64,000 bases of DNA from Palsa-504 sp963789225 (GCA_963789225.1 CAWBKD010000046.1:682001-746000); one strand, 5' to 3'; shown: positions 15,917-25,657, numbered from the stretch's first letter. Translations and numbers: made by a program. The notes: generated by a model from the letters alone, not told the origin.

Positions 15917-17275
15917 TCACATGCCGGCGATGAGCTTCTCGACTCTCTCGTCTACCGAGCGGAAGGGGTCCTTGCACAGGACCGTCCGCTGCGCCTGATC
16001 GTTCAACTTGAGGTGGACCCAGTCGACGGTGAAGTCACGGCGCTTTTCCTGGGCCCGGCGGATGAACTCCCCGCGCAGCTTCGCCCGCGTGGTCTGCGGC
16101 GGGACCGACTTGGCCTCGAAGATCTCGATGTCACGGGCGGCCCGCTCCACGAACCCCGCCCGCTGGAGCAGGTAATACAGCCCGCGACCGCGGTGCACGT
16201 CGTGGTAGGCGAGGTCGAGCTGCGCGACCCGCGGCGAGGACAGCGGAAGGTCGTGCTTGGCCCGGTAGCGCTCGATCAGCTGGTACTTGGTGACCCAGTC
16301 GATCTCCCGAGCGATCAGGTCGAGGTTACCCGTCTCGATCGCGCCGAGCGCCCGTTCCCACATGTCGAGCACCCGCTTGCTGACCGGGTCGGCGCCGTTC
16401 TTGTCCGTGAAATCCTTCGCCCGGTTCAGGTACTCGTACTGGATGTCGAGGGCACCGAGCTCGCGCCCGTTCGCCAGCCGGACGCGGCTGCGCCCGGTCA
16501 TGTCGTGGCTGACCTCGCGGATGGCCCGGATCGCGTTGTCCAGGGTCAGGTCCCGCATCATCGCCCCGGCCTCGATCATCCGCAGCACCAGGTCGGTCGA
16601 CCCGACCTTGAGCAGGGTCGTGGTCTCGCTCATGTTGGAGTCGCCCACGATCACGTGCAGCCGGCGGAACCGCTCGGCGTCCGCGTGCGGCTCGTCGCGG
16701 GTGTTGATGATCGGCCTCGACCTGGTCGTCGCGGACGACACGCTCTCCCAGATGTGCTCGGCCCGCTGGCTGACGCAGTACACGGCGCCCCTGGGCGTCT
16801 GCAGCACCTTACCCGCGCCGCAGATGACCTGCCGGGTGACCAGGAACGGGATCAGGATGTCGGCCAGCCTGCCGAATTCGCCGTGCCTGCCGACCAGGTA
16901 GTTCTCGTGACAGCCGTAGGAGTTGCCCGCCGAGTCCGTGTTGTTCTTGAACAGGTAGATGTCGCCGGCGATGCCTTCCTCGCGGAGCCTGCGGTCGGCG
17001 TCGACCAGCAGGCCCTCCAGGATCCGCTCGCCCGCCTTGTCGTGCGCGACGAGATCGAGGACGTTGTCGCATTCGGGCGTCGCGTACTCCGGGTGGCTGC
17101 CGACGTCGAGGTAGAGCCGTGCCCCGTTCCGCAGGAACACGTTGCTGCTTCGGCCCCACGACACCACCCGCCGGAACAGGTAACGCGCCACCTCATCGGG
17201 CGACAGCCGCCGCTGACCGCGGAAGGTGCAGGTGACGCCGTACTCGTTCTCGAGCCCGAAGATTCGCCGGTCCAC
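15917..17275 (-). CDS. pafA: Pup-protein ligase PafA
   Basis: This 452-residue enzyme attaches the prokaryotic ubiquitin-like protein Pup to lysines of target proteins, marking them for the mycobacterial-type proteasome. The glutamine-synthetase-like ATP site starts at IFGLENEYGV and the catalytic base lies in ARLYLDVGSHPEYATPEC (Asp 57); the downstream FKNNTDSAGNSYGCHENY block is diagnostic. The start is the GTG at 17275. The genes for Pup and the proteasome subunits are not upstream, where they are often found; a GT-C-like membrane protein gene lies there instead. Confidence 0.97.
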   Translation of the reverse strand: MDRRIFGLENEYGVTCTFRGQRRLSPDEVARYLFRRVVSWGRSSNVFLRNGARLYLDVGSHPEYATPECDNVLDLVAHDKAGERILEGLLVDADRRLREEGIAGDIYLFKNNTDSAGNSYGCHENYLVGRHGEFGRLADILIPFLVTRQVICGAGKVLQTPRGAVYCVSQRAEHIWESVSSATTRSRPIINTRDEPHADAERFRRLHVIVGDSNMSETTTLLKVGSTDLVLRMIEAGAMMRDLTLDNAIRAIREVSHDMTGRSRVRLANGRELGALDIQYEYLNRAKDFTDKNGADPVSKRVLDMWERALGAIETGNLDLIAREIDWVTKYQLIERYRAKHDLPLSSPRVAQLDLAYHDVHRGRGLYYLLQRAGFVERAARDIEIFEAKSVPPQTTRAKLRGEFIRRAQEKRRDFTVDWVHLKLNDQAQRTVLCKDPFRSVDERVEKLIAGM

Positions 17276-17357
17276 ACGCCAAGGCTACGTCTCGCGGTCA
17301 CCTGACGACAGCACCCGGTCGCCGGGGCAGGTGGTCGGGGCGGCGCTAGCCCCTGGG

Positions 17358-19121
17358 CTAACCCGGCCCGGCCAGCAGGTTCTTATCCCACACGAACACC
17401 GTGTACGTACCGACGTGGTAGGTGCGCGCGGGCGGGCCGTAGGCGGCCAGGGCGGCCGGGTTCGGCTTCCAGTAGTGGAAGAAGCCGGGCTGGCTGTCGG
17501 TGACCAGGAACGTCGGCCGGTACGAGGCCGGGTCGTACCAGGAGGGTTTCGACTCCCACAGGTCCGGCTGGAGGTTTCCGGGGAGCAGCGCCCTGACGGT
17601 GACCGAGCCGTCGCTCTCGACCGTCACGATGCTCGACAGCCAGTAGCCGCCCACCCCCTCGGTCAGGTGATGCTCGGCCAGGAACGTGGCCAGCTGCAGG
17701 TTGGCCGGCGGGGCGGACGGCTGGGCGGCGGCGTACCCGAGGCTGGCCGCGTAGCCCGCAAGCAGCGCCGCCGCCACCCCGGCGCGCCAGGGGGCGGCAC
17801 GTCGCTGACCAGGCTGGGCGGCACGTTGCTGACGGGACTGGGCGGCGCGGTCGCCGAGCAGGCGGACCGCCAGCGTCCGGCCCGCCAGGACGGCGCCGAA
17901 CGGCAGGACGATCGCGAACTCCCGCGCGTTCAGGTCGGTCGCGTCGGCCAGCGTGCTCGGGATGTAGACAACCACGTTGACGACCATCGCGACGAGCAGG
18001 ATCTGGCTGACCAGATCGGGCCAGCTGAAGAAGTGCCTCGCCACGCGGCAGATGGCCCAGGCGACGAGTGCCACCCCGGCCAGGTGGACGATGGCGAACG
18101 CCGTCTCCACCGCCGGCCCCTGGGGCCTGGCGCCGAACAGGGCGAGCAGCCCCTGGCCGGTAACCCGCGCGTGGCCGAGCCAGGTGTGCAGTGGGGCGAG
18201 TTTGTACCCCACCGGATGCAAGATGAACCCGCCGCTGGCCCGGAGCAGTCGGTTAATCAGCGAGGCCGCGCCGTAGGCCAGGATCGCGGCGGCAGCCAGG
18301 TATACCTCGTACCGTCGCGCCCGCAGGCTCGCCCCGATCCGCCCGGGCGACCCGCGGTCGCTGCGACGGGCGGCGACGACGGCGCCGATGATACGGACGG
18401 CGCACACCGCCACGAGGGGCACGATCCCGATCACGAGCACCAGCGGGTCGGCGACCAGCACCCAGGTCAGCAGCACCCCCACCAAGACGGGGACCCACCG
18501 GCGCAGCCTGGCCGCTTCGTCCCTGGCACCGAAATCGATAACCAGCCAGGTGAGCATGAGCGGGACGGCGGTGCCAATGTGGCCCACGGACAGGAGCAGG
18601 ATGAAGACCCCGACCCCGAGTTGGGGCGCGAACATGATGGCGACGGTCAGCAGGGTCCGCGGCCAGGCCCCCTGCCGGGTTGCGCCCCTGGCGAGCAGGG
18701 CGGCCATGAGCACGACGAGCGTGTAGGTCATCGCCGCGGCGACGTGCGCGGTGTCGGAGTGCAGGCCGATGAGGCGCTCGAGCAGCGCGTACTGCGGCAG
18801 TTCTGTGCTGTAGAACGAGACGTCCGACAGGTACCAGCCGTGCAGCAGGACGTTGCCGTGCAGCATGTCCGAGGCCATGAGCAGGATGTTCGCCTCGTCG
18901 GAGTTCTCCGGGTAGGTGCGGGACACCATGAGGTACGCGACGAAGAGCAGGACGGCGGTCAGCGCGATGGCCGCCCCGGCGAGGAGGCGGCGGGCGGCGG
19001 TACTGCGTGGCAGGCGGCTCGGTTCCCCGGCCGGCCTGGCGTGGCGGGCGGCGGGCCGCTCGGCGGCGGGCTGGCCACCGGGCGGCGCGGAAGCCTCCGG
19101 CGTCCCGGTTCTGCGCACCAT
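17358..19121 (-). CDS. Polytopic GT-C-like membrane protein, family A copy 1
   Basis: This 587-residue protein has a hydrophilic N-terminus (about 45 residues), many hydrophobic segments and a C-terminal extracytoplasmic domain of about 120 residues. The first outer loop carries SDEAN (74-78) and SDVSFYSTELPQYALLE; acidic residues there are the catalytic signature of GT-C fold transferases using lipid-linked sugars. Two paralogues lie at 20511 and 30229, sharing this loop and the C-terminal GYW...SWYDP...W..NLL pattern. It is divergent from family B copy 1. The function as a glycosyltransferase is inferred from fold and context; no substrate can be named. Confidence 0.7.
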   Translation of the reverse strand: MVRRTGTPEASAPPGGQPAAERPAARHARPAGEPSRLPRSTAARRLLAGAAIALTAVLLFVAYLMVSRTYPENSDEANILLMASDMLHGNVLLHGWYLSDVSFYSTELPQYALLERLIGLHSDTAHVAAAMTYTLVVLMAALLARGATRQGAWPRTLLTVAIMFAPQLGVGVFILLLSVGHIGTAVPLMLTWLVIDFGARDEAARLRRWVPVLVGVLLTWVLVADPLVLVIGIVPLVAVCAVRIIGAVVAARRSDRGSPGRIGASLRARRYEVYLAAAAILAYGAASLINRLLRASGGFILHPVGYKLAPLHTWLGHARVTGQGLLALFGARPQGPAVETAFAIVHLAGVALVAWAICRVARHFFSWPDLVSQILLVAMVVNVVVYIPSTLADATDLNAREFAIVLPFGAVLAGRTLAVRLLGDRAAQSRQQRAAQPGQRRAAPWRAGVAAALLAGYAASLGYAAAQPSAPPANLQLATFLAEHHLTEGVGGYWLSSIVTVESDGSVTVRALLPGNLQPDLWESKPSWYDPASYRPTFLVTDSQPGFFHYWKPNPAALAAYGPPARTYHVGTYTVFVWDKNLLAGPG

Positions 19122-19238
19122 GCTCGCTACTCACCTTCCCGCTGAACCCTCACAGGGTAGTCTGGCATCGCCCTGGTAGGCTGCGCGCCTGGTCCAGGAT
19201 TGCCCTTCCCGCCTGACCGCCACGGTGGAGGCACGCGC

Positions 19239-20492
19239 TTGCAGCTCACTTCGACGTCGGAAGAGGACGAATCCCTCCGGCAGCGCCCGCCCTCGCCGTG
19301 GTCGAGGCTGGACCGGCCGATCGTGGCGGGCGTGATCGCCTTCGTGGCCTGGCTCGGATTCGTCCTGGCCCGCTGGCAGATCTGGGCCAACGGGAACCTG
19401 AGCAGGTTCATCATGCTGGGCTCGGGGCGGACCGGGTTCACGCAGCCGGCGCTGCTGCCGCGGGGCGTGGCGCTCGGCGACCCGAACCAAGCCGGGTACG
19501 ACGGGCAGTTCTACTACCGGCTCGCGCTGGCCCCGTTCGACTGGGCTAAGACCGCGTTCGGCATCACGATGGATCAGTCGTACCGGTACACCCGGATCGG
19601 GTACCCGGTGCTGGTCTGGCTGGTCTCGTTCGGCCAGCACCAGCTGGTCCCCTACGTCCTCGTCCTGATCAACCTGGTCGGCGTGGCGGCCATGGCCGTC
19701 CTCGGCGGCATGTTCGCCCGCGCGTCCGGCCGCCACGCCCTGTTCGGGCTGGCCTTTGCCGCCTACTTCGGCCTGGTCATCAGCGTGGGCCGGGACACCG
19801 CCGAGCCGGTCGCCGAGGCGTGCATGCTGGGCGGCCTGCTGGCCTACCGGCGGAGCAGGTACCTGCTGGCCGCCGGGCTGTTCACGTTCGGCGCCATCAC
19901 CAGAGAGACCATCTTGTTCGCCCCGGCGGGTATCGCCGTGGTCCGGCTGGTCGAGATGGCCCGCCGCCGCGCCCGGCCGGGCCTGGCCGACCTGACCTGG
20001 GTCGCGCCCGCCGTCGCCTACGGTGCGCTGGAGGTGGCCGTCCACTTCGTGGTCAAGGGGAAGTTCCCGCTCCTGGCGAACACCAGCCGTAACCTGACGA
20101 CGCCGTTCACGGCGCTCTACGACGCGCTCAAGTACGACGTCGCGCACATCAACACCGCCCACCTGAGCCCGGTCGACATTGCCCTGCTTGAGTACGCCAC
20201 GGTGGCGTTCTTCATCGTGGCCGGCCTGGCCGTGCTCAAGGTCACCACGGCGCCGGTCCACGAGCGGCTGGCGTTTGTCTTCTTCGTGCTCGAGCTGGGC
20301 CTGCTGTCCAAGCAGATCTGGACCAGCACCTTCGGTGACGGGCGCTCGCTCATCGAGGTCTACCTGCTGGCGCTGATCCTGCTGGTCGCGACGCCGCGGC
20401 GGTACCTCTCCTCGCGCAACCTGACCCTGATCGCCGCCGTCGTGCTGCCCGCCCTGGTGGTGGTGGCCAGGCGCCGCGCCTTGTACATGTGA
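19239..20492 (+). CDS. Polytopic GT-C-like membrane protein, family B copy 1
   Basis: This is a 417-residue membrane protein. After the first hydrophobic segment (about 27-45) comes an outer loop with GYDGQFYYRLA (YDGQ at 87-90) and MDQSYRYTRIGYP, then SVGRDTAEPVAEACM and ITRET. The YDGQFYY loop is shared by a class of cell-surface glycopolymer membrane proteins of the GT-C type. The TTG at 19239 is chosen because GGTGGAGG lies seven bases upstream; the next in-frame upstream codon at 19200 has no site. Paralogues are at 27159 and 28687. It shares the 117-bp divergent promoter region with family A copy 1. Confidence 0.7.
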   Translation: MQLTSTSEEDESLRQRPPSPWSRLDRPIVAGVIAFVAWLGFVLARWQIWANGNLSRFIMLGSGRTGFTQPALLPRGVALGDPNQAGYDGQFYYRLALAPFDWAKTAFGITMDQSYRYTRIGYPVLVWLVSFGQHQLVPYVLVLINLVGVAAMAVLGGMFARASGRHALFGLAFAAYFGLVISVGRDTAEPVAEACMLGGLLAYRRSRYLLAAGLFTFGAITRETILFAPAGIAVVRLVEMARRRARPGLADLTWVAPAVAYGALEVAVHFVVKGKFPLLANTSRNLTTPFTALYDALKYDVAHINTAHLSPVDIALLEYATVAFFIVAGLAVLKVTTAPVHERLAFVFFVLELGLLSKQIWTSTFGDGRSLIEVYLLALILLVATPRRYLSSRNLTLIAAVVLPALVVVARRRALYM

Positions 20493-20510
20493 GGGAGGCC
20501 GCCGCCCTGA

Positions 20511-22181
20511 TCACGGGTGGGTGCGGAACCTGACCAGCTCGTTCAGCAGGTTGGTGTCCCAGACCATGACGATGTAGCCGTCGAACTGGTAGACCCGTTG
20601 CGGCGGGCCGAAGGTCAGTTCCGCGGAGGCCTTGGCCTCCTTGAGCGGAGTCGGGCCCCCCGCCACCAGGAAGTTCGCGTAGTGCAGCGACGGGTCGTAA
20701 TCCAGGTCGTTGGTCTCCCACTGGTACGGAGTTACCTCGCCGTTGTCGGTCCGCGTCACCCCGACCACCTGAACGCGGTCACCGCTGGCCACCGTGGTGC
20801 TGTTGGCCTCCCAGTATCCGGCCAGCCCGTAGCGGAAGCCGTGCCCGACCAGCCACGTGACCAGCGGCTCGTTGGCGGGCGGAGCGGGGGTCTGAGCCGC
20901 ACCGTACCCGAGCGCTCCTAGGGAAGCGGCTAGCACCACCACGAGCGCGGGCTTGAGCGCCCTCGGCCCCGCCCGCAGCGCGGCCAGGGTCCGCTCGCCG
21001 AGCATCCGCCCGGCCAGCGCGGCACCGAACGGCAGGACCTCGACCATCTCGCGCGCGCCCAGGACGTCATGGGTGTGCGTGCTGATCATGTAGGCGCCCA
21101 GGTTGACCAGGATGGCCACGGCGAGCACGGCGACGATGAACTCGCCCGGACGGAAGAGCCTGCGGAGGGCAAGGCCCAGGCCCCAGAGCACCAAGGCCGC
21201 CCCGGCCAGGTGGAACACCGCGAAGACCAGCGCAATCCCCGTCTTGGCGTCGAAGACGTTGGCCCCGAACAACTCGAGGAAGCCCTTGGCCATGACCACT
21301 GCCCCGTGAGGCCAGCGGCCGACTGGGGCCGACCTGGTCCCGATGCGCCACACGTGGAACCCGCCGAGGGCCTTGATCGCCCGGGGCGCCAGGGTGCCGA
21401 GTCCGGCTGCGATCAGCGCGGCTCCGCCCAGGGACGGCTCGTACCACCGCTCAGCCCGGTCGGCGCCGCCCCGGATCACGTCCGCAAATGATCGCAGGAC
21501 GACCACCAGGACCAGCGGCGCGATGCAGGTGATGAGGATGACCGAGTCGGCCACCATCGTCCAGGCCAGGATGGCGCCCACCGCCGCAGGGACCAGCCAG
21601 CGGGGGCGCGCTTGCGGGTAACGGTCGATGAGCAGCCAGGCCACCAGCACCGGCACCGCGGTACCCGTATGGTCTGGCGACAGCAGGACGATCGAGGTGG
21701 CGCTGAGCTGGGGCGCCATCATGATGCCCGCGGCGAGCAGGGCGCGGGCCAGCCCGGCCCCGCCCTGGGCCCGCCCCTTGGCGAGCAGGGCGGCGAGCAG
21801 GACGAGCAGCGTATAGGTCATGGCCGCGCCCACGTGCACGACCCAGGCGCCGATCCCGAGCCAGTGCACCAGCAGGGCTTCTATCAGCGCGTACTGCGGG
21901 AGTTCCGTGGTGTAGAAGGACACGTCGGAGGAGTACCAGTGCCGCAGCAGCAGGTTCCCGTGCAGCATGTCCCAGGCCTGCAGGATGTTCCCCGAACCGT
22001 CGGACGATACCTGGATCGACGAGGACTGGCGCAGATAGCAGAAGAAAAAGACGGCGATCGCCAGCACGACCAGAACTGCAAGCTCTGCCCGCCGCCTGGC
22101 CGGTGCCGTCGCGGGCTCAGCAACGTCGGCTCCGCTTCCTCGGCCAGCCGGGGCTTCCCGCTGGCGTCCGCTGACGCTCAT
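20511..22181 (-). CDS. Polytopic GT-C-like membrane protein, family A copy 2
   Basis: This 556-residue paralogue of the proteins at 17358 and 30229 has VSSDGSGNILQAWDMLHGN (Asp 61) in the first outer loop and SDVSFYTTELPQYALIE, many membrane segments, and the C-terminal outer domain with GYWEANSTTV and MVWDTNLL. Where copies 1 and 3 have SDEAN or SDSAN, this copy has SDGSGN, the most divergent loop. The ATG at 22181 overlaps the stop of the upstream gene (ATGA), so it is translated with that gene; a longer reading adds five residues inside that gene. It is convergent with family B copy 1. Confidence 0.7.
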   Translation of the reverse strand: MSVSGRQREAPAGRGSGADVAEPATAPARRRAELAVLVVLAIAVFFFCYLRQSSSIQVSSDGSGNILQAWDMLHGNLLLRHWYSSDVSFYTTELPQYALIEALLVHWLGIGAWVVHVGAAMTYTLLVLLAALLAKGRAQGGAGLARALLAAGIMMAPQLSATSIVLLSPDHTGTAVPVLVAWLLIDRYPQARPRWLVPAAVGAILAWTMVADSVILITCIAPLVLVVVLRSFADVIRGGADRAERWYEPSLGGAALIAAGLGTLAPRAIKALGGFHVWRIGTRSAPVGRWPHGAVVMAKGFLELFGANVFDAKTGIALVFAVFHLAGAALVLWGLGLALRRLFRPGEFIVAVLAVAILVNLGAYMISTHTHDVLGAREMVEVLPFGAALAGRMLGERTLAALRAGPRALKPALVVVLAASLGALGYGAAQTPAPPANEPLVTWLVGHGFRYGLAGYWEANSTTVASGDRVQVVGVTRTDNGEVTPYQWETNDLDYDPSLHYANFLVAGGPTPLKEAKASAELTFGPPQRVYQFDGYIVMVWDTNLLNELVRFRTHP

Positions 22182-23830
22182 CCCGGGCCCCCCCAAGCCT
22201 GGGCGACGGAGAAGCCGGTGAAGCGCAGGATGACGTGCGTGCCCGGCGGTGCGGCCGGCGGGTAGAACCAGTAGCCAGCGCTACCGGCCACCTGCGACGG
22301 GGTGCAGATGAACTGCTTGGTCACCAGGAAGGTGTACCACGGATCGACCAGGCAGGCCCTGACTCCGGTACGCTCGGCCTGGTCGAGGAAGCCGATGGCC
22401 TGGGGCCAGACGATATGGTCGACCTCCAGCGCGATGGTCTGGCCCGGCGACCTCGCGGCGAGGGCCGCCACCGCCGCCGGCAGGGACTCGTTGATGTCAC
22501 CCGTGCTCGTCCTGGTCCCGGGGAGCACCGCCAGCGTGATGAACGCGGCCGCGGCGGCCAGTGCGGCGACCGCCGGGGCGGCTGCGCGCAGGACCCGGCC
22601 GGACCGCAGGCGGAGCGCCTCGACCGCGCCCACGACGATGATCAGCACCATGATCAGCGGCGCCGACCAGTAGAAGTACCCGATGTAGTGCGAGGTCAGG
22701 TCGTCGATGCCGACCGCCGTGTACAGCACGAAGCCCAGCGTCGAGACCACGTTGAGGGCCAGCAGCGTGATCAGGAACCTGCGCAGCGGACCGCGGGTGA
22801 GCCCGATGATGACGCCGAGCGCGGCGATGAGGAGCAGCACCGGGGCCAGCCACGCGTTGGCGTGCGGCCACCAGAACCACAGCACGTAGTCCGTCACCTG
22901 GGCGGCGGTGTAGTGGCCGGCCAGACCCAACTGGCCGCCCGACCTGCCGTAGGAAAGGTAGTCACCGAAGTCGCCCGGCCAGTGCAGGATCAGGTTGAGC
23001 ACGATCGGGAACGCGAAGACCACGCTGATGACCGCGGCCGGGATCCAGGCCTTCCGCTGCTCGGCGAAGAACGAACGGATCGACCGGCGGATGGCCCCTC
23101 GGTGCCCGACCGCCGCGGCAACCAGCACGGCCAGCGTGATCAAGGGTACGAAGAGCAAGAAGCACGCGTGCCCGTGGATGAGGAACCAGCCGGACAGCGC
23201 GAAGATCCAGAGGTCCGGGACCCGCCCCGCCGTCACCGAGCCGGCCGCGAGCAGGAAGACCACGTACGTCGGGACGTACACGTACGGCATCCAGTCGGAG
23301 TTGACGACCTGCGGGTAGACGACCGCCAGACCAATGAAGGCGGCGAAGGTCGCGGCGGCCCCCGCCAGCGAGCGCGTCCATCCGTAGACGATGAGGACGG
23401 CCAGCGCGAGGAACGCGCTGTCCAGCACGAATACCGAGAGCACGTGCGCGTTCCACGCGGTCGGGACCACATGCAGTGCGTTCATGAACAGGTACTCACC
23501 CAGGGCCTGGACGTACATGTAGGCGGGCCCGGGGTGGTTGAAGCCCTCGCGGGAGTAGCTGCCGATGAGCAGCGTGAAGTGCTTGGCCTGCGTGATCAGG
23601 ATCGAGTTGGCGCCCGCGTCACCCTGCTCGTACAGGCGGGTGGTGAACAGGAACGAGTTGCGGGCGCAGAGCAGGGCGAGCAGCATCGCGAACGGGATGG
23701 CCCAGATCCACCAGGGCCGGCGGCCATCCGCCTGGTCAGCCGGCTCGGCTACGGCCGGGTCGACGGCTCCGGCGGCCCGGTTCTTCGCTCCGGCGGGCCT
23801 GTTACGAACCGACTCAGACCCTGTGGCCAC
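22178..23830 (-). CDS. Polytopic GT-C-like membrane protein, third type
   Basis: This is a 550-residue membrane protein with a first outer loop containing YEQGDAGANSI (Asp 71) and SREGFNHPGPAYMYVQALGE, multiple hydrophobic segments and a hydrophilic C-terminal part with KQFICTP. It is related in layout, but not closely in sequence, to families A and B. The GTG at 23830 has a G-rich site upstream and lies 28 bp after the epimerase stop codon; the longest open frame would overlap the epimerase gene by about 180 bp. It lies in one transcription unit with the sugar genes upstream and family A copy 2 downstream. Glycosyltransfer is inferred. Confidence 0.65.
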   Translation of the reverse strand: MATGSESVRNRPAGAKNRAAGAVDPAVAEPADQADGRRPWWIWAIPFAMLLALLCARNSFLFTTRLYEQGDAGANSILITQAKHFTLLIGSYSREGFNHPGPAYMYVQALGEYLFMNALHVVPTAWNAHVLSVFVLDSAFLALAVLIVYGWTRSLAGAAATFAAFIGLAVVYPQVVNSDWMPYVYVPTYVVFLLAAGSVTAGRVPDLWIFALSGWFLIHGHACFLLFVPLITLAVLVAAAVGHRGAIRRSIRSFFAEQRKAWIPAAVISVVFAFPIVLNLILHWPGDFGDYLSYGRSGGQLGLAGHYTAAQVTDYVLWFWWPHANAWLAPVLLLIAALGVIIGLTRGPLRRFLITLLALNVVSTLGFVLYTAVGIDDLTSHYIGYFYWSAPLIMVLIIVVGAVEALRLRSGRVLRAAAPAVAALAAAAAFITLAVLPGTRTSTGDINESLPAAVAALAARSPGQTIALEVDHIVWPQAIGFLDQAERTGVRACLVDPWYTFLVTKQFICTPSQVAGSAGYWFYPPAAPPGTHVILRFTGFSVAQAWGGPG

Positions 23831-23858
23831 CGCTACCCGCCTGCCGTCCGTACCGATC

Positions 23859-24884
23859 TCAGATGGTTCCGGCCTTGATCGCCGCGTCGATCCAGGGGAT
23901 GACCTCGTCGAGCATTTCTTCCAGCGTCGTGCTCGCCTCGAAACCGAGGACGCGCTTGGCCTTCTCGGTATCGGGAACGCGGCGCTGGACGTCGTATTCG
24001 AACGGATCGTCGTGCACCAGCGTGAGCGGGACGTCATCGCCCTTGACCTTGCGCCAGATGACCTCGGCTAGCTGCCGCACGGTCGTGCTCTGCGCCGTCG
24101 ACAGGTTGAAGTCCTCGTTGCGCGCGTCTGGGTGTTCCATCGCGGTCACCACGCCCTTGGCGAGGTCACCGCCGTAGGTGTAGTGCCGCACCTGATCGCC
24201 CGAGCCCAGGATATGCAGCGGGTCCTGGCCCTTGAGCACCTTCTGCACCAGGTCGGGAACCACGTGGCTCATCGCGAGCTGGACGTTCCCCGACAGGATC
24301 TCCGTGTCGCCGAGGGCCCGGCTCTCGCCGATGCCCACGCAGTTGAACGGACGCACCAGGGTGTACGGCAGGCCGTACTGGTCCCACGCGGCCTTCGCGA
24401 AGTACTCCACCGCCAGCTTCTGGAAACCGTAGGAGGACAGGGGCGGCGGTATCTGCCGCTCCTGCCCCTCGTATGAGGGCCACTCGTCGGCGTTCTCGAA
24501 GACCATCGAGGAGGACAGGTAGGTGACCTTGCGCAGCCGGCCTTCCTTGTGCGCGGCGATCGCCGCGTCGCAGCACGACGCGATGATCCGCTCGTTGGTC
24601 GCCAGCAGGTCGTAGGCGTAGGTGTGGAAGTAGGAGATCCCGCCGATCATGGCCGCGCCTGCGATGAAGTGGTCGCAGCCGGCCAGCAGCTCGGTCATGA
24701 GGGTCACATCCCTGGCGTCGCCCTCGACGAGCCGGTACCGCGGGTGCCCGTCGTAGGACTTCCTGACCTTCCCGTACTTGGAAAAGTTATCCAGGCCGAC
24801 GACCGCGTAGCCGCGCCGCAGCAGCTCCTCTACGACATAGCCGCCGATAAAACCCGCAGACCCGCTGACCAGAACCTGCTCCAT
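23859..24884 (-). CDS. NAD-dependent epimerase/dehydratase (nucleotide sugar)
   Basis: This 341-residue extended SDR enzyme has an N-terminal Rossmann motif GSAGFIGG, followed by GLDNFSKYGK, SSSMVF and the active-site YGFQK (YxxxK). Such enzymes epimerise or decarboxylate UDP-, GDP- or dTDP-sugars. The ATG at 24884 shares its first base with the stop of the GT2 gene (TGATG); the longer reading upstream would run into that gene. Together with the dehydrogenase two genes upstream it probably makes the activated sugar used by this locus. An acidic sugar followed by epimerisation is one possibility. Confidence 0.85.
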   Translation of the reverse strand: MEQVLVSGSAGFIGGYVVEELLRRGYAVVGLDNFSKYGKVRKSYDGHPRYRLVEGDARDVTLMTELLAGCDHFIAGAAMIGGISYFHTYAYDLLATNERIIASCCDAAIAAHKEGRLRKVTYLSSSMVFENADEWPSYEGQERQIPPPLSSYGFQKLAVEYFAKAAWDQYGLPYTLVRPFNCVGIGESRALGDTEILSGNVQLAMSHVVPDLVQKVLKGQDPLHILGSGDQVRHYTYGGDLAKGVVTAMEHPDARNEDFNLSTAQSTTVRQLAEVIWRKVKGDDVPLTLVHDDPFEYDVQRRVPDTEKAKRVLGFEASTTLEEMLDEVIPWIDAAIKAGTI

Positions 24885-25657
24885 CAACTCTCCTGCCCGG
24901 TTTGCTGCGTGCGTTCTGTGCCCGCGCCGTGGGCCCTGACCTGCTCTGGGGTGAGCCGGGGCCCGAAGGCGAAACGATACCAGCGCAGGTAGCTGGGTAC
25001 CCACTTCGCGACCTTGAAGTTGGACAACCCGGCCTGCCGGTCCAACCATATCGTCGGGATCTCCGCTACCGGCCGGCGCAGCCGCTTGGCCTTGGCGGTT
25101 AGCTCGATGCCGATCTCGAAGCCGTCGCGGGAGTCGATGCCGACCTCTCGGACGAAGTCGGTCGAGTAGGCCTTGAACGAGTTGGTCGCGTCCCTGGTGC
25201 CGACGTGAGCGAACGTGCGGAGCGACCGCCCGGCCAGGCGGGACAGGGTGCCCTTCAGCACGGGCCCGCCGACCTGCTGGCCGCCCGGCATGTAACGGGA
25301 CGCGGCCGCGACGGCCACGCCCCGCTCGACGAGCCGGACGAGCTCGTCGATCTGCCTGGCGTCATCGCACCCGTCCGCCATGGTGACCACGACCACCGGA
25401 GCGGTCGCGGCGTCAATGCCGTACCTGATCGCGTTGGCCGGCCCCCGGCCGTAGGTGTTGATCAGGCATTTCAGCCGCGGCTCTTTCCGCCCGTACTCCT
25501 CCGCCACCGGGACCGTGGTGTCGTCGGCCGAATCCACCACGACCAGCACCTCGCACGGCAGCCGCACCGACTCGAACAGCCGGTCCAGCACGGTCACCAC
25601 CTGGTGGCCCTCGTTGTACGCGGGCACCACGACGGAGACCCGCGGGTACTCGGTCAT
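24884..25657 (-). CDS. Family 2 glycosyltransferase (dolichyl-phosphate mannose synthase-like)
   Basis: This 257-residue GT2 enzyme starts with VVVPAYNEG, has VVVVDSADDT and the metal-binding ADGCDD motif, and lacks the C-terminal membrane helices found in some relatives. Proteins of this kind transfer a sugar from a nucleotide donor to polyprenyl phosphate, producing the lipid-linked donors that GT-C proteins use. Its ATG at 25657 overlaps the stop of the upstream dehydrogenase gene (ATGA). The gene order links donor synthesis, lipid loading and the membrane transferases. Polyprenyl phosphate as acceptor is an inference from family and context. Confidence 0.85.
   Translation of the reverse strand: MTEYPRVSVVVPAYNEGHQVVTVLDRLFESVRLPCEVLVVVDSADDTTVPVAEEYGRKEPRLKCLINTYGRGPANAIRYGIDAATAPVVVVTMADGCDDARQIDELVRLVERGVAVAAASRYMPGGQQVGGPVLKGTLSRLAGRSLRTFAHVGTRDATNSFKAYSTDFVREVGIDSRDGFEIGIELTAKAKRLRRPVAEIPTIWLDRQAGLSNFKVAKWVPSYLRWYRFAFGPRLTPEQVRAHGAGTERTQQTGQES

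Noticed and set aside
16013..17305. 430-codon open frame opposite pafA
   Set aside because: Antisense shadow of a highly conserved gene in GC-rich DNA; its composition is typical of antisense frames.
22235..23878. 547-codon open frame opposite the third GT-C gene
   Set aside because: Arg/Gly/Asp/Gln-rich antisense frame without any family resemblance.
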